Shown here: positions 34,478-42,845 of the stretch, piece after piece
Layout: the number at the start of each line of letters is the position of its first letter
How positions within the stretch are numbered: the first letter of the stretch is position 1
The notes under the pieces: generated by a model
What the model was told of the DNA's origin: nothing
Database searches by the model: none
The model's input: only the letters and a program-made list of their open reading frames with translations
Source of the DNA: Algoriphagus sp. AK58
Lineage (GTDB): Bacteria; Bacteroidota; Bacteroidia; Cytophagales; Cyclobacteriaceae
Assembly: GCF_014324365.1 (NCBI RefSeq)
Contig: NZ_QEIG01000007.1
Coordinates: 186,001-250,000, forward strand
Length of the DNA: 64,000 bases
Direction: 5' to 3'
Program-made: the position numbers and the translations under genes

Positions 34478-35357
34478 GAGTATCCTTAAAAAAGTCCAGG
34501 ATAAGGTTTCCGATTACCTCCTGCTGATCCTCCAAAATATAGTGCCCTGAATCTTCAAATCTGTAAACCGTTGCCTTCGGAAGATAGGTTATCCAAGTCT
34601 TTAGGAAATGATGATCAAATACCCTGTCTTTCAATCCCCAAGCAATTAGTGTCGGCGTGTTATTGAATTGTCGGAGATTTTCCTGCATTTCAGTGACCCT
34701 TTGGTAGGAAGGATCTCCGGGCTCCAGAGGAATATCCTGTACAAAACGAAGTGTGGCAATCCTATTTTTCCACGAGTTGTAGGGTGCAGTATATCCTTCT
34801 CGCACTTTTTTGGAGAGTTTTATGCGTTTGACCCCTTCTAGGGTTGCTATACCGCTGAACGCATTAAAAGCCCGAATGGCAAAAGCTCCCGCCCATGTTC
34901 GGGCAAGCCTAAGCGCCAAAGGAAATTTCTTGGTTTTTGGTAGGTGAAAAGCCGCAGTGTTCATAAGAACGATCTTTTTGATCGATTTGGGATGCTTTAT
35001 GGCATAAGCCATTCCTATGATACCGCCCCAATCATGAACGACTAGATGGATATTTTCTGTGATCCCTTTTTTTTCAAGGAATTCCTTTAAGTTGTTCACG
35101 TGCTGTTCAAGTGTATAGGGGTAAGCAGCCCCATCAGGTTTGTCAGAATATCCACATCCTATATGGTCTGGAGCAAGACAATGGAAAAAAGGAGAGAGTT
35201 TTTGGATTAGCTCCCTGTAATAAAAAGACCAGGTGGGGTTGCCATGAAGCATGATTACTGGTTCACCATTTCCCTCTTCCAAATAGTGATATCGATAGCC
35301 GCTTATGTTTTCATAGTGACTGACAAAAGGATATAATTCCGGACTGACTCCTTTCAT
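34464..35357 (-). CDS. oleB: OleB-type beta-lactone decarboxylase (alpha/beta hydrolase), 297 aa
   Basis: Haloalkane-dehalogenase-like fold: oxyanion segment MLHGNPTWSFYYRELI, nucleophile Asp109 in VVHDWGGIIG, and catalytic His in EDSGHYILED. OleB removes CO2 from the beta-lactone to leave a cis-alkene. The opening SPELYPFVSHYENISGYRYH is typical of OleB. The annotated frame could start at a TTG (35367), but the ATG at 35355-35357 is preferred. Its presence argues for an olefin end product unless it is inactive or acts elsewhere. Confidence 0.87.
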   Translation of the reverse strand: MKGVSPELYPFVSHYENISGYRYHYLEEGNGEPVIMLHGNPTWSFYYRELIQKLSPFFHCLAPDHIGCGYSDKPDGAAYPYTLEQHVNNLKEFLEKKGITENIHLVVHDWGGIIGMAYAIKHPKSIKKIVLMNTAAFHLPKTKKFPLALRLARTWAGAFAIRAFNAFSGIATLEGVKRIKLSKKVREGYTAPYNSWKNRIATLRFVQDIPLEPGDPSYQRVTEMQENLRQFNNTPTLIAWGLKDRVFDHHFLKTWITYLPKATVYRFEDSGHYILEDQQEVIGNLILDFFKDTHGKL

Positions 35358-35385
35358 ACGGATGCTCAATTTGTGGAAAGTGAAC

Positions 35386-36840
35386 TCATTTAATTTTCAG
35401 GATTTCCAGAAGTTCTTCCGGCTTTACAAAAAGACCTATTCTGGCCAACTGTTCGCTTAAGCGTCCAATGATATGCCTATACAAGGTTTGGTATTCTACC
35501 CCAAATGCCCTGAAGGCTTGAATCAGGTGATGGTCCTCGCTTTTATCCCCATAGACAGATTTCAGGATCACTTTTAAGGCAGTCTTATTGCGGATTTGTT
35601 CCCATTTGCTTCCTTCTCTAAACAGCTCATTATACATGGCAACGCACAAATCCATGTGTCTTTTTTCATCCTGCATGGAGATCGTTTTGGATATTGAACA
35701 GAATAATTTATCGGGCATGTACTTCTCGTTTCCAAAAAATTCGAGATATGCCGCCCCTATTGCTTCTACAATTACGGCAAGAAACATCCCGGTAGCTGGC
35801 ATAAATCGGGCAAGCCACATATAGCGATTGGCTCCACGGATCAAAATGGGCGAAATGTATTCTTTGGCATTCAGCTTTTCTACCAAAAATCGTCTAAAAA
35901 CAGCCGAATGCTTGGCCTCATCATGAATGAAGGTGGTCATTGCCTCCTGGATTTCCCGGTATCTTTTGTAGTGGATGATGCCCATGCTTAAAGGAGCTAT
36001 AGCACTTTGTTCGACTACCAAAGCGTGGTTCGCTAGATCTTTAAGTCCTCTCAGCTGCCGCTTTAGGATTAAATCTTTCAGCCTGTCCAATTCCTTTTTG
36101 TCTTCGGGTAATTTATTAGAGGCAATAAGTTTTTGGATCAAGTCATAGGTATCCTCTAATTCTAGGAGGACTTCGGGGGTAATCGAATGGAGATCTTCCT
36201 GGATTTTTACTCTCAACCTCTCGGATTCGATTTTATGTTCTTTTAGGAGGGAATCAAGTTTTTGCTCAAGGTCAACTTTTTGATGTTTAAGCTGGATTAA
36301 TTCAGATTCTTGTTTCCTTTTTTCTTCCTCGGTACTTAAATGTTTTACAATATTTCCATCCTTTACCAATGAAAGCCGCTGAAGTTCAAGCAAGTCTGTT
36401 TCTTCACGTTGATTAATGTCTAATTGGTCCTTCAAAGTCGATACTGAATCTTCCAGGGTTTTTAAGGGAGACTGTATCTGCAGTGCTTCATGGATAGATA
36501 GTTTGTCAAAGGGGATGCACTCCAAAAAACCTTTTAATGCGTCTGAATCCAAAGGAAGCCCCTCATTTTTAATTTGATCGATTTTTCCCCTGATAGTTTC
36601 TTTTATCATGGGCAAAACCAAAAAGGTTATTCTATGCAATTCCTCAGGCTGGAGGTTTTCTAGATTTTCCTTTAGATTAAGTTCCAGATTTTGACTCCAG
36701 TCAAAAGCAGTTTCCCGGCTCCAGTATTTTTCTTCGCAATCTCTGGTGTATTGTTTGAAGTCATGCGTAGGCGTGATATAGTAATCCGGCCTTCCTTTAT
36801 CAGCAGTCTTTTGTGAGGATAAAATCCTTGAGTCTTTCAT
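35386..36840 (-). CDS. Ferritin-like diiron protein with coiled-coil insert, 484 aa
   Basis: Two halves. Residues ~1-260 are helical, with a long coiled coil at ~125-215 (EEEKRKQESELIQLKHQK). Residues ~270-410 form a four-helix diiron site: Glu277, Glu308-x2-His311 (HDEAKH), Glu359 (AVIVEAIG), Glu392-x2-His395 (DEKRH), a complete E/ExxH/E/ExxH set. AurF, CmlI and fatty-acid desaturase-like oxygenases use such sites. Probable N-oxygenase, hydroxylase or desaturase of the cluster product; the substrate is not evident. Lies between the sulfotransferase (12 bases) and oleB (28 bases). Confidence 0.8.
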   Translation of the reverse strand: MKDSRILSSQKTADKGRPDYYITPTHDFKQYTRDCEEKYWSRETAFDWSQNLELNLKENLENLQPEELHRITFLVLPMIKETIRGKIDQIKNEGLPLDSDALKGFLECIPFDKLSIHEALQIQSPLKTLEDSVSTLKDQLDINQREETDLLELQRLSLVKDGNIVKHLSTEEEKRKQESELIQLKHQKVDLEQKLDSLLKEHKIESERLRVKIQEDLHSITPEVLLELEDTYDLIQKLIASNKLPEDKKELDRLKDLILKRQLRGLKDLANHALVVEQSAIAPLSMGIIHYKRYREIQEAMTTFIHDEAKHSAVFRRFLVEKLNAKEYISPILIRGANRYMWLARFMPATGMFLAVIVEAIGAAYLEFFGNEKYMPDKLFCSISKTISMQDEKRHMDLCVAMYNELFREGSKWEQIRNKTALKVILKSVYGDKSEDHHLIQAFRAFGVEYQTLYRHIIGRLSEQLARIGLFVKPEELLEILKIK

Positions 36841-36852
36841 TTGGGCGGGGAA

Positions 36853-37950
36853 TTAAGGTTGGATAGGATAATTCCAGAATCTTAAGATTGGTCCCAGTTT
36901 TTCTGTGACTGTTTTTCTTTCCTTTTCGGGAAGTTGATGTTTGATTTGGGCAAAGTGCTTTTGAGAGCCAGTAAATGCGTTCAGTTTTTCCTCACAGTAG
37001 GAAAAATCCCCCAGATTAAGATCAGCGTAGGCCTTTTGGAGGATTTTCATCGGATTTTGAATAAAATCATCATAGGAAACTTCTACCAATTGGCCTGCTG
37101 GGACCAAATGTTTTTGATCTAAATACCGTTGGGTCATTTTGGAAAAAGTATCTAAGATGATCTTTTTGACATCCTCGGGATTTATGTTTTGGAGGGCATA
37201 AACATGCTGAACAACTCCCCAGAATCTTTTATTGGAAGCATAGACCTCATAGGGGTCCCGATGAATGAAAATAAACTTTGCCTTGGGAAATAGGGAAAGC
37301 AGCTCCTTTATTCTAGCTGTATTGGGAGGACTTTTGAGAACCAACTGCTTTCCGTCGTTTGCCAAAGAAATCTTTTTGAGAAGGTAAAGGAAAGCTTCCT
37401 TCCAGGAATTAAGTTCTGATTCGGTCAGGCTTTCCATCAATACATATTTTTGAAACTGTGCCTCCATCATTTTCGGGAAAAAATAACCCCATTGAGCTCC
37501 TCTTGGATCGAGATAAGCTGTCATCGTTGCATCTTCTTCCCCAGGGAAACGAAAAGACAAAGGAACTCTGTGGACAGAGTCCTTGAGATTAAAAAAGCGG
37601 CAAATGAATTCAAAGAATGGCAGTAGTAGTTTCTCCGTGGTCAACATCACCTCGGGCAATACCATTTGAAAATTTGAGTGGTATCCCAATCGATCATCTT
37701 GAGTCAGACATTGATGAAGATAGGAAGTGCCACTGCGATAAAAGCCCAAAACAAACAAAGGATGTTTGTCAATCTGGTGCTTTGCTATTTTTTTATGATA
37801 TAGCGCGAGCTCCAGCCATCGTATTGGTTCAAAAAAGATAGTTTTTAAAATCCAGGGAAATACGTTTTTAAATTTATTTACAGATATCCCACCATTGTTA
37901 ATCACCAACTTTGAAAAAGTATAAATAGGCAATGGAAGTAGGCGATTCAT
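36853..37950 (-). CDS. PAPS-dependent sulfotransferase, 365 aa
   Basis: Sulfotransferase fold with the 5'-phosphosulfate loop FVLGFYRSGTSYLHQCL (~46-62) and the 3'-phosphate motif AKFIFIHRDPYEVYASNKRF (~228-247). The QLVLKSPPNTARI segment is the usual core strand. Expected to sulfate a hydroxyl on a lipid-like molecule. It is a free-standing enzyme, unlike the sulfotransferase domain fused in cyanobacterial olefin synthases. Overlaps cysC by 4 bases, so the donor-making and donor-using enzymes are coupled. Confidence 0.88.
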   Translation of the reverse strand: MNRLLPLPIYTFSKLVINNGGISVNKFKNVFPWILKTIFFEPIRWLELALYHKKIAKHQIDKHPLFVLGFYRSGTSYLHQCLTQDDRLGYHSNFQMVLPEVMLTTEKLLLPFFEFICRFFNLKDSVHRVPLSFRFPGEEDATMTAYLDPRGAQWGYFFPKMMEAQFQKYVLMESLTESELNSWKEAFLYLLKKISLANDGKQLVLKSPPNTARIKELLSLFPKAKFIFIHRDPYEVYASNKRFWGVVQHVYALQNINPEDVKKIILDTFSKMTQRYLDQKHLVPAGQLVEVSYDDFIQNPMKILQKAYADLNLGDFSYCEEKLNAFTGSQKHFAQIKHQLPEKERKTVTEKLGPILRFWNYPIQP

Positions 37951-38495
37951 AGAGCTGAAGTTTGCTTATCCTGTATTCTGGTACTGATAAAAGAGAAAAG
38001 CTTTTCAACGCTTTTTTCTACCGATTCTAAATGGGTGGATAGGATGAGGTCTGGGTTTTCAGGTAGTTCAAATGGGTCGTTGATTCCTGTTAGGTTATGA
38101 ATTTTTTCAGGATGATTTTCAGGTAACAGTGCCCTTTTATAGAGATCTTTTGTGTCTCTTGAGATTAAGGTCTGAATTTCGCATTTCACCCAAACTGTGT
38201 AGACATGAGAACCATAAGAACGAAGTATTCTTCTTGTGTCTTCATAGGGATTAATAGCTGCTAGAATTGCAATTACACCATGGGTAGCAAGGAGATTTGC
38301 TACAAATCCAAGACGTCTGATATTTTCCTTTCGGTCCTCTTTAGAAAACCCGAGATCTGGGCACAGAATTTTTCTGTAGATGTCGGCATCTATTACTTCG
38401 ACCCGGTGATTATTATTCTCCAACAAGCTTTTCACTCCATAGGCAATGGTCGATTTACCTGCACCTGATAAGCCTGTAAGTTGAATAAATACCAT
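37947..38495 (-). CDS. cysC: Adenylylsulfate (APS) kinase, 182 aa
   Basis: Makes PAPS from APS. P-loop GLSGAGKST (8-16), the IDADIYRKILCPDLGFSKED region (family form LDGD-x2-R, here with Ala for Gly) and RRLGFVANLLATHG. Length fits stand-alone APS kinase. No ATP sulfurylase gene is in the window, so APS must come from elsewhere. First gene of the leftward unit; overlap with the sulfotransferase points to a dedicated PAPS supply. Confidence 0.92.
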   Translation of the reverse strand: MVFIQLTGLSGAGKSTIAYGVKSLLENNNHRVEVIDADIYRKILCPDLGFSKEDRKENIRRLGFVANLLATHGVIAILAAINPYEDTRRILRSYGSHVYTVWVKCEIQTLISRDTKDLYKRALLPENHPEKIHNLTGINDPFELPENPDLILSTHLESVEKSVEKLFSFISTRIQDKQTSAL

Positions 38496-38879
38496 ATCTA
38501 AAATTTAGAGAAAAATCCTTGGTTTCAGAAGATAAGAAGGCTTAGAATGATAAAATCTTTTTTTATTAAAGTATTTTGAATCAGAGGCTTCGGAACGATT
38601 AAGGGCGTTTATCTGTTGGTCCCATTAGATAAAAAAACAGGTCGGTGAAAAAGGGTTTTGGAACCGATTCGATGAGCGGAGAGGTTTGAAGATCAAAAGC
38701 TGATTAAATAAGTATTGCCCTTATCTTGTCATTCCAGGGAAAATAAGTCTTAAGCCGATTTGGTGAAAAAATCAATGTCATTTCTTCCGCACCCAAAGAA
38801 AAATATTGATCAAACCATCTAGGGTCTAGAGTTAAATTATTCAAATCGGAAGACTAATGAAATTCAAAAGAATTACCCT
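38496..38879. other. Intergenic region between cysC and the NlpC/P60 gene
   Basis: 384 bases without a coding frame, between divergent genes. It must hold promoters for the leftward biosynthetic unit and the rightward peptidase, but I find no clear consensus pair. A loose hairpin ttatct/agataa around 38610-38640 is followed by a-rich sequence and is not convincing. Confidence 0.4.
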
Positions 38880-39416
38880 ATGAAAATTATCATTGGCTTT
38901 GTATTATTTGCCTTAGCAGCAGTCATATTCGCCTTCAATTCCTCAAGAGAAATTCAACCTAATCCGGAAAATGCAGAGACCATCCTGTCTTTAGAAGCGA
39001 ATGACTCTACCGAAACCGACTTATTTCTCAGAGACAGCCTTGAGCAGTTTGGAAAGGCCTTTCTTGGTGTTCCTTATGTGTATGGAGGTACTAGCAAATC
39101 GGGATTTGACTGTTCCGGATTTGTGTACTATGTATATCATGAATTTGGAATCAAGGTTCCAAGATCTTCTTCCCAGTTTGCCAATTTTGGGAAGGAGGTA
39201 CCCATTGATAGTGTCAAAAAGGGAGACATTTTGGTGTTTTTGAGTCCTACCCGAAATGCAATCGGTCATGTGGGGATCGTCACCAACCCCAAAGGGATGG
39301 AGAGTGAGTTTATCCATGCTTCCTCCAGTAAGGAAATGAAAGTGATGATCTCAAGCCTAAATCACCCCGGCTATACCCGTCGATTTGTCAAAGCAATTAC
39401 CGTTTTGGGAAATTAA
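38880..39416 (+). CDS. NlpC/P60 family peptidase, 178 aa
   Basis: N-terminal membrane or signal segment (MKIIIGFVLFALAAVIFAFN), then the NlpC/P60 cysteine peptidase domain: nucleophile Cys in FDCSGFVYYVY, His in AIGHVGIV and a second His in FIHASS. These enzymes cut D-gamma-Glu-diaminopimelate bonds in peptidoglycan peptides. Single-domain form, with no SH3 or LysM binding domain. Confidence 0.9.
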   Translation: MKIIIGFVLFALAAVIFAFNSSREIQPNPENAETILSLEANDSTETDLFLRDSLEQFGKAFLGVPYVYGGTSKSGFDCSGFVYYVYHEFGIKVPRSSSQFANFGKEVPIDSVKKGDILVFLSPTRNAIGHVGIVTNPKGMESEFIHASSSKEMKVMISSLNHPGYTRRFVKAITVLGN

Positions 39417-39457
39417 TTGATAGAAGGAAGAGCGTAACCCAGAATGTAAAAAACTCC

Positions 39458-40432
39458 TTACTTTCTTCGTTCGATCGAGTAGCTGACCAGATCTGCGAGA
39501 GAGGTTTTATAGACCGAATCCGGAAAGTCTTTTAAAATAGCCAAAGCTTCTTGATAGAAACCGTTCATCTTTTCCTTGGCATAATCAAGTCCCCCACTTT
39601 TTTTCACAAAATCAATGACTTCATTGACAGCTTTCTTGTCCTCTGAGCGGTTACGGATGAGGAAAATGATCTTTCGTTTCGTTAGCCAATCGGTGTTTCT
39701 TAAGGCATAAATAAGCGGAAGAGTCATTTTCTTCTCTTTTATATCAATGCCTACAGGTTTTCCGATTTCGTCCTCTCCATAGTCAAAAAGGTCATCCTTG
39801 ATCTGAAATGCCATGCCGACTTTTTCTCCGAAAAGTCTCATTTTTTCGATAGCAGTTTCGTCGCTTCCTACGCTGGATGCTCCCACAGAACAGCAGGAAG
39901 CAATAAGGCTTGCGGTTTTTTGTCGGATGATTTCATAATACACTTCCTCATCCACGTCGAGCTTGCGAGCCTTGTAACTTTGTAAAAGTTCGCCTTCAGA
40001 CATTTCTTTCACAGCATTGGAGACAATGCGCAAAAGATGAAAATCACCATTGTCTACACTGAGTAATAGTCCCCGGGAAAGAAGATAATCTCCCACCAGA
40101 ACGGCTATTTTGTTTTTCCAAAGGGCATTGACTGAAAAAAATCCCCTGCGGTAATTGGCGTCATCCACCACATCGTCGTGGACTAATGTAGCGGTGTGCA
40201 GCAATTCGATCAGGGCTGCACCGCGATGGGTAGATTCATTGATGGTCCCGCAGACTCCGGCTGTCAAAAATACAAACATCGGACGCATCTGTTTGCCTTT
40301 GCGCTTGACGATGTAGTTGGTGATGTGGTCGAGTAGCTTGACCTTACTTTTCATAAAGTCCCGAAACTTGTGTTCGAACTGAGCCATTTCGGCTTCGATA
40401 GGGACTTGTATTTGTTTGAGGTCTGGTTTCAT
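39458..40432 (-). CDS. Polyprenyl diphosphate synthase, 324 aa
   Basis: Trans-isoprenyl chain elongating enzyme. First aspartate-rich motif in HDDVVDDANYRRG, second in QIKDDLFDYGEDEIGKP. The residues before the first motif are small to medium, compatible with a long-chain product for menaquinone. The ATG at 40430-40432 is preferred to the longer frame (40459), which would run through the inverted repeat at 40443-40470. Confidence 0.9.
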   Translation of the reverse strand: MKPDLKQIQVPIEAEMAQFEHKFRDFMKSKVKLLDHITNYIVKRKGKQMRPMFVFLTAGVCGTINESTHRGAALIELLHTATLVHDDVVDDANYRRGFFSVNALWKNKIAVLVGDYLLSRGLLLSVDNGDFHLLRIVSNAVKEMSEGELLQSYKARKLDVDEEVYYEIIRQKTASLIASCCSVGASSVGSDETAIEKMRLFGEKVGMAFQIKDDLFDYGEDEIGKPVGIDIKEKKMTLPLIYALRNTDWLTKRKIIFLIRNRSEDKKAVNEVIDFVKKSGGLDYAKEKMNGFYQEALAILKDFPDSVYKTSLADLVSYSIERRK

Positions 40433-40442
40433 CGGGGAATGA

Positions 40443-40470
40443 TGCCGTAAAAATAACACGCTTTACGGCA
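40443..40470. promoter_or_regulatory. Inverted repeat before the polyprenyl synthase
   Basis: tgccgtaaa (40443-40451) and tttacggca (40462-40470) are exact complements. On the minus strand a CTTG-N19-TATTTTTA promoter-like pair has its second box inside the repeat, so the repeat could be an operator or a 5' UTR stem of the synthase transcript. Confidence 0.4.
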
Positions 40471-40585
40471 CGGGCAAGGGTTAATTTGGTCTTACCTAGT
40501 CAAACTTTCCAAAAAGCAAATCGTTTGCGACTTTTTCGTAATTTGTAGAGAATGTTTATTGCTTACACCCAAACCCACCTACACT

Positions 40586-41065
40586 ATGAAAAACTTTCAA
40601 ATCGAAATCAAATGGGGAATCCTCTTTGTCTTATCCGGATTGATCTGGATGGTGTTGGAGAAGTCTCTAGGCTGGCATGATGTGAAAATTGAGCAGCATG
40701 CTACGTATACACTTTTCTATGCGCCTATTGCGGTTCTGATTTATGTTTTTGCTTTGCGGGATAAGAAAAGAAATTTCTATTCCGGTAAAATGAATTACAT
40801 CCAGGGACTGATCTCCGGTTTGGTTGTCACATTTGTCGTGGTGATTTTTACCCCATTGAGTCAGTATATTTCTCATGAATTTATTTCTCCCGACTATTTT
40901 CCAAATATCATCAAACTATCTGTGGATAAGGGAATGATGAGCCAAGAGGAAGCAGAAGGCCATTTTACCTTACTCAATTACATTCAACAATCTTTGCTCT
41001 TTGCGGGATTTATGGGTTTGCTTACCTCAGCAGTGGTGGCTCTTTTCACACGGTCAAAGGGGTAA
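40586..41065 (+). CDS. DUF4199 membrane protein, 159 aa
   Basis: Four hydrophobic helices (ILFVLSGLIWMVL, YTLFYAPIAVLIYVF, ISGLVVTFVVVIFTPLSQYI, LLFAGFMGLLTSAVVALF) match DUF4199, a family largely of Bacteroidota with no known function. The ATG at 40586 is preferred over an in-frame TTG at 40559. Ends at a strong terminator. Confidence 0.82.
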   Translation: MKNFQIEIKWGILFVLSGLIWMVLEKSLGWHDVKIEQHATYTLFYAPIAVLIYVFALRDKKRNFYSGKMNYIQGLISGLVVTFVVVIFTPLSQYISHEFISPDYFPNIIKLSVDKGMMSQEEAEGHFTLLNYIQQSLLFAGFMGLLTSAVVALFTRSKG

Positions 41066-41070
41066 ACCTT

Positions 41071-41108
41071 GCCCTTCCCAACAAATCCATCTTTGGGAAG
41101 GGCTTTTT
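41071..41108 (+). terminator. Terminator after DUF4199
   Basis: An 11-base stem gcccttcccaa / ttgggaagggc with a short loop is followed by tttttcttt. Starts 5 bases after the stop codon. Confidence 0.92.
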
Positions 41109-41147
41109 CTTTATCTTTGAGACCCTTTAATAAACCGGAAAAACCAC

Positions 41148-42845
41148 TTGGAGGAGAAATATATCAAACATCGGTACGCTCCCATTTTGCCCAAAAAGGA
41201 CGAATGGCCTGTGGTAAAACTGGCTCGGGAGCGAAAGGAATTTATAAAGAAAGTAGCCGAACTCGCAGAAGTCCGGATATTGAATCAGACGGGGAAAAAT
41301 CCCGAGATTTTAAAGGAGGAGCTGGAGACTACCCTCTACCGGGAAAAGCTCCGAATCAAGCAAAATCCATGGGATGTGGATCCTGATGATGAGGGTCAGT
41401 TTTGGGGAGAAGTGAAAAACTCATTGCTCCAAATCAATGCTGACTCGTCTTTGACCAAGACCAAAAGGCTGGAGGCATATCAGGAGGTGTTAAAAAGAAT
41501 TACTTCCCGTTATGCGGAGGAAATTGCCTCGAATTTTAAAGCCACCCATTACAAATTTACCAGGAGTGTGGTAACGTATGGGTTTTCGAGGTTATTGAAT
41601 GCAGCCAGGGTAAAAGGCTTCAAGTCCATTTTCAGTAACCAATACACCCTTCAGGATAAAATCCAGATTACCGGCCAAACGGATCAAATACGGGATTTGG
41701 CCACGAAAGGCACCATTGTGATGGTACCTACTCACTTTTCAAACCTGGACAGCATCCTGATTGGATGGATAATTTCCGTTCTCGGAATGCCTCCCTTTAT
41801 TTATGGTGCGGGATTGAACCTGTTCAATATTTCCATTTTTGCGTACTTCATGAATGCCTTAGGTGCCTACAAGGTAGACCGGAGAAAGAAAAATCTAATG
41901 TACCTGGAGACCTTAAAGACTTACTCCAAAGAAGCGATTCAGTTTGGTTGCCACTCTTTGTTTTTCCCAGGAGGTACCCGGTCCCGAAGTGGAATGATCG
42001 AATCTAAATTGAAACTGGGGTTGCTTAGTACGGCTATTGAAGCTCAGAGAGCCAATTATCAACAAGGCATTACTGATATTTCAGGTAAGATTTTTATTGT
42101 TCCGGTCACGATCAATTACCACTTTGTGTTGGAGGCTCCGGGATTAATTCAAGATCATCTCAGTATGACTGGTCAGGAGCGGTATTACAGGGAAAATGAT
42201 GAATTTTCCACTTCTTATAAGATCTCAAAATTTTTGGTCAAGTTCTTTACGAAGGGGTCTGACATCTCCGTATCCATCGGGCGAGCCATGGATGTCATGG
42301 GTAATTATGTGGATGAAGATGGTAACAGCCACGATAAATGGGACAGACTTATCGATACCCGTGATTATTTTGTTTCCGAAGGAAAAGTTACGGTGGATCA
42401 ACAGAGGGAAGAGGAGTATACCCATATGTTGGGTAAAAGGATCGTTGAGGAATTTCATAAGATAAACCGGGTATTCAGCTCACATTTAGTTGCTTTTGTG
42501 GCCTTTGAATTAATCAAATCGAAGAATAACAAGTTGGATATTTTCGATCTTATCCGTCTGCCACTCGAAGATATCTTCCTGTCTTATGAAGAGTTTAAAT
42601 CCTCTTGTCAACGGGTATTGAACCGTATTTTTGAATTAAAATCCGAAGGCAAAATTGATGTCGCACCGCATTTAACACGATCCATGGATGAAATCATTAC
42701 CCACGGATTGGATAATGTGGGAATGTATCATGCCAAACGACCGTTGATCAGAGACAAAAAAGGGAATATTGTCACTGAAGATATGAGTTTACTTTATTTC
42801 TACCACAATAGACTGCATGGATATGGCCTCGAAAAACTCTTCTAA
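41148..42845 (+). CDS. Glycerol-phosphate acyltransferase-like protein, 565 aa
   Basis: PlsC-type acyltransferase with the H-x4-D motif in VPTHFSNLDSILIGW and the second block FFPGGTRSRSGMIESKLKLG. The protein starts at TTG (41148-41150), with the opening MEEKYIKHRYAPILPKKDEW; no upstream ATG is in frame and stops lie close. The following gene, gpsA, overlaps by 29 bases, and GpsA supplies glycerol-3-phosphate, so an sn-1 acylation role in phospholipid synthesis fits. The large N- and C-terminal parts resemble PlsB more than PlsC. Confidence 0.85.
   Translation: MEEKYIKHRYAPILPKKDEWPVVKLARERKEFIKKVAELAEVRILNQTGKNPEILKEELETTLYREKLRIKQNPWDVDPDDEGQFWGEVKNSLLQINADSSLTKTKRLEAYQEVLKRITSRYAEEIASNFKATHYKFTRSVVTYGFSRLLNAARVKGFKSIFSNQYTLQDKIQITGQTDQIRDLATKGTIVMVPTHFSNLDSILIGWIISVLGMPPFIYGAGLNLFNISIFAYFMNALGAYKVDRRKKNLMYLETLKTYSKEAIQFGCHSLFFPGGTRSRSGMIESKLKLGLLSTAIEAQRANYQQGITDISGKIFIVPVTINYHFVLEAPGLIQDHLSMTGQERYYRENDEFSTSYKISKFLVKFFTKGSDISVSIGRAMDVMGNYVDEDGNSHDKWDRLIDTRDYFVSEGKVTVDQQREEEYTHMLGKRIVEEFHKINRVFSSHLVAFVAFELIKSKNNKLDIFDLIRLPLEDIFLSYEEFKSSCQRVLNRIFELKSEGKIDVAPHLTRSMDEIITHGLDNVGMYHAKRPLIRDKKGNIVTEDMSLLYFYHNRLHGYGLEKLF

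Noticed and set aside
34464..35357. Haloalkane dehalogenase
   Set aside because: The fold is shared, but the OleB-type N-terminus and overlap with oleC favour the beta-lactone decarboxylase call.
36853..37950. Cyanobacterial olefin-synthase type ST-TE release
   Set aside because: The sulfotransferase is a separate protein and no thioesterase is fused to it or to the PKS, so the standard OLS arrangement is not present.
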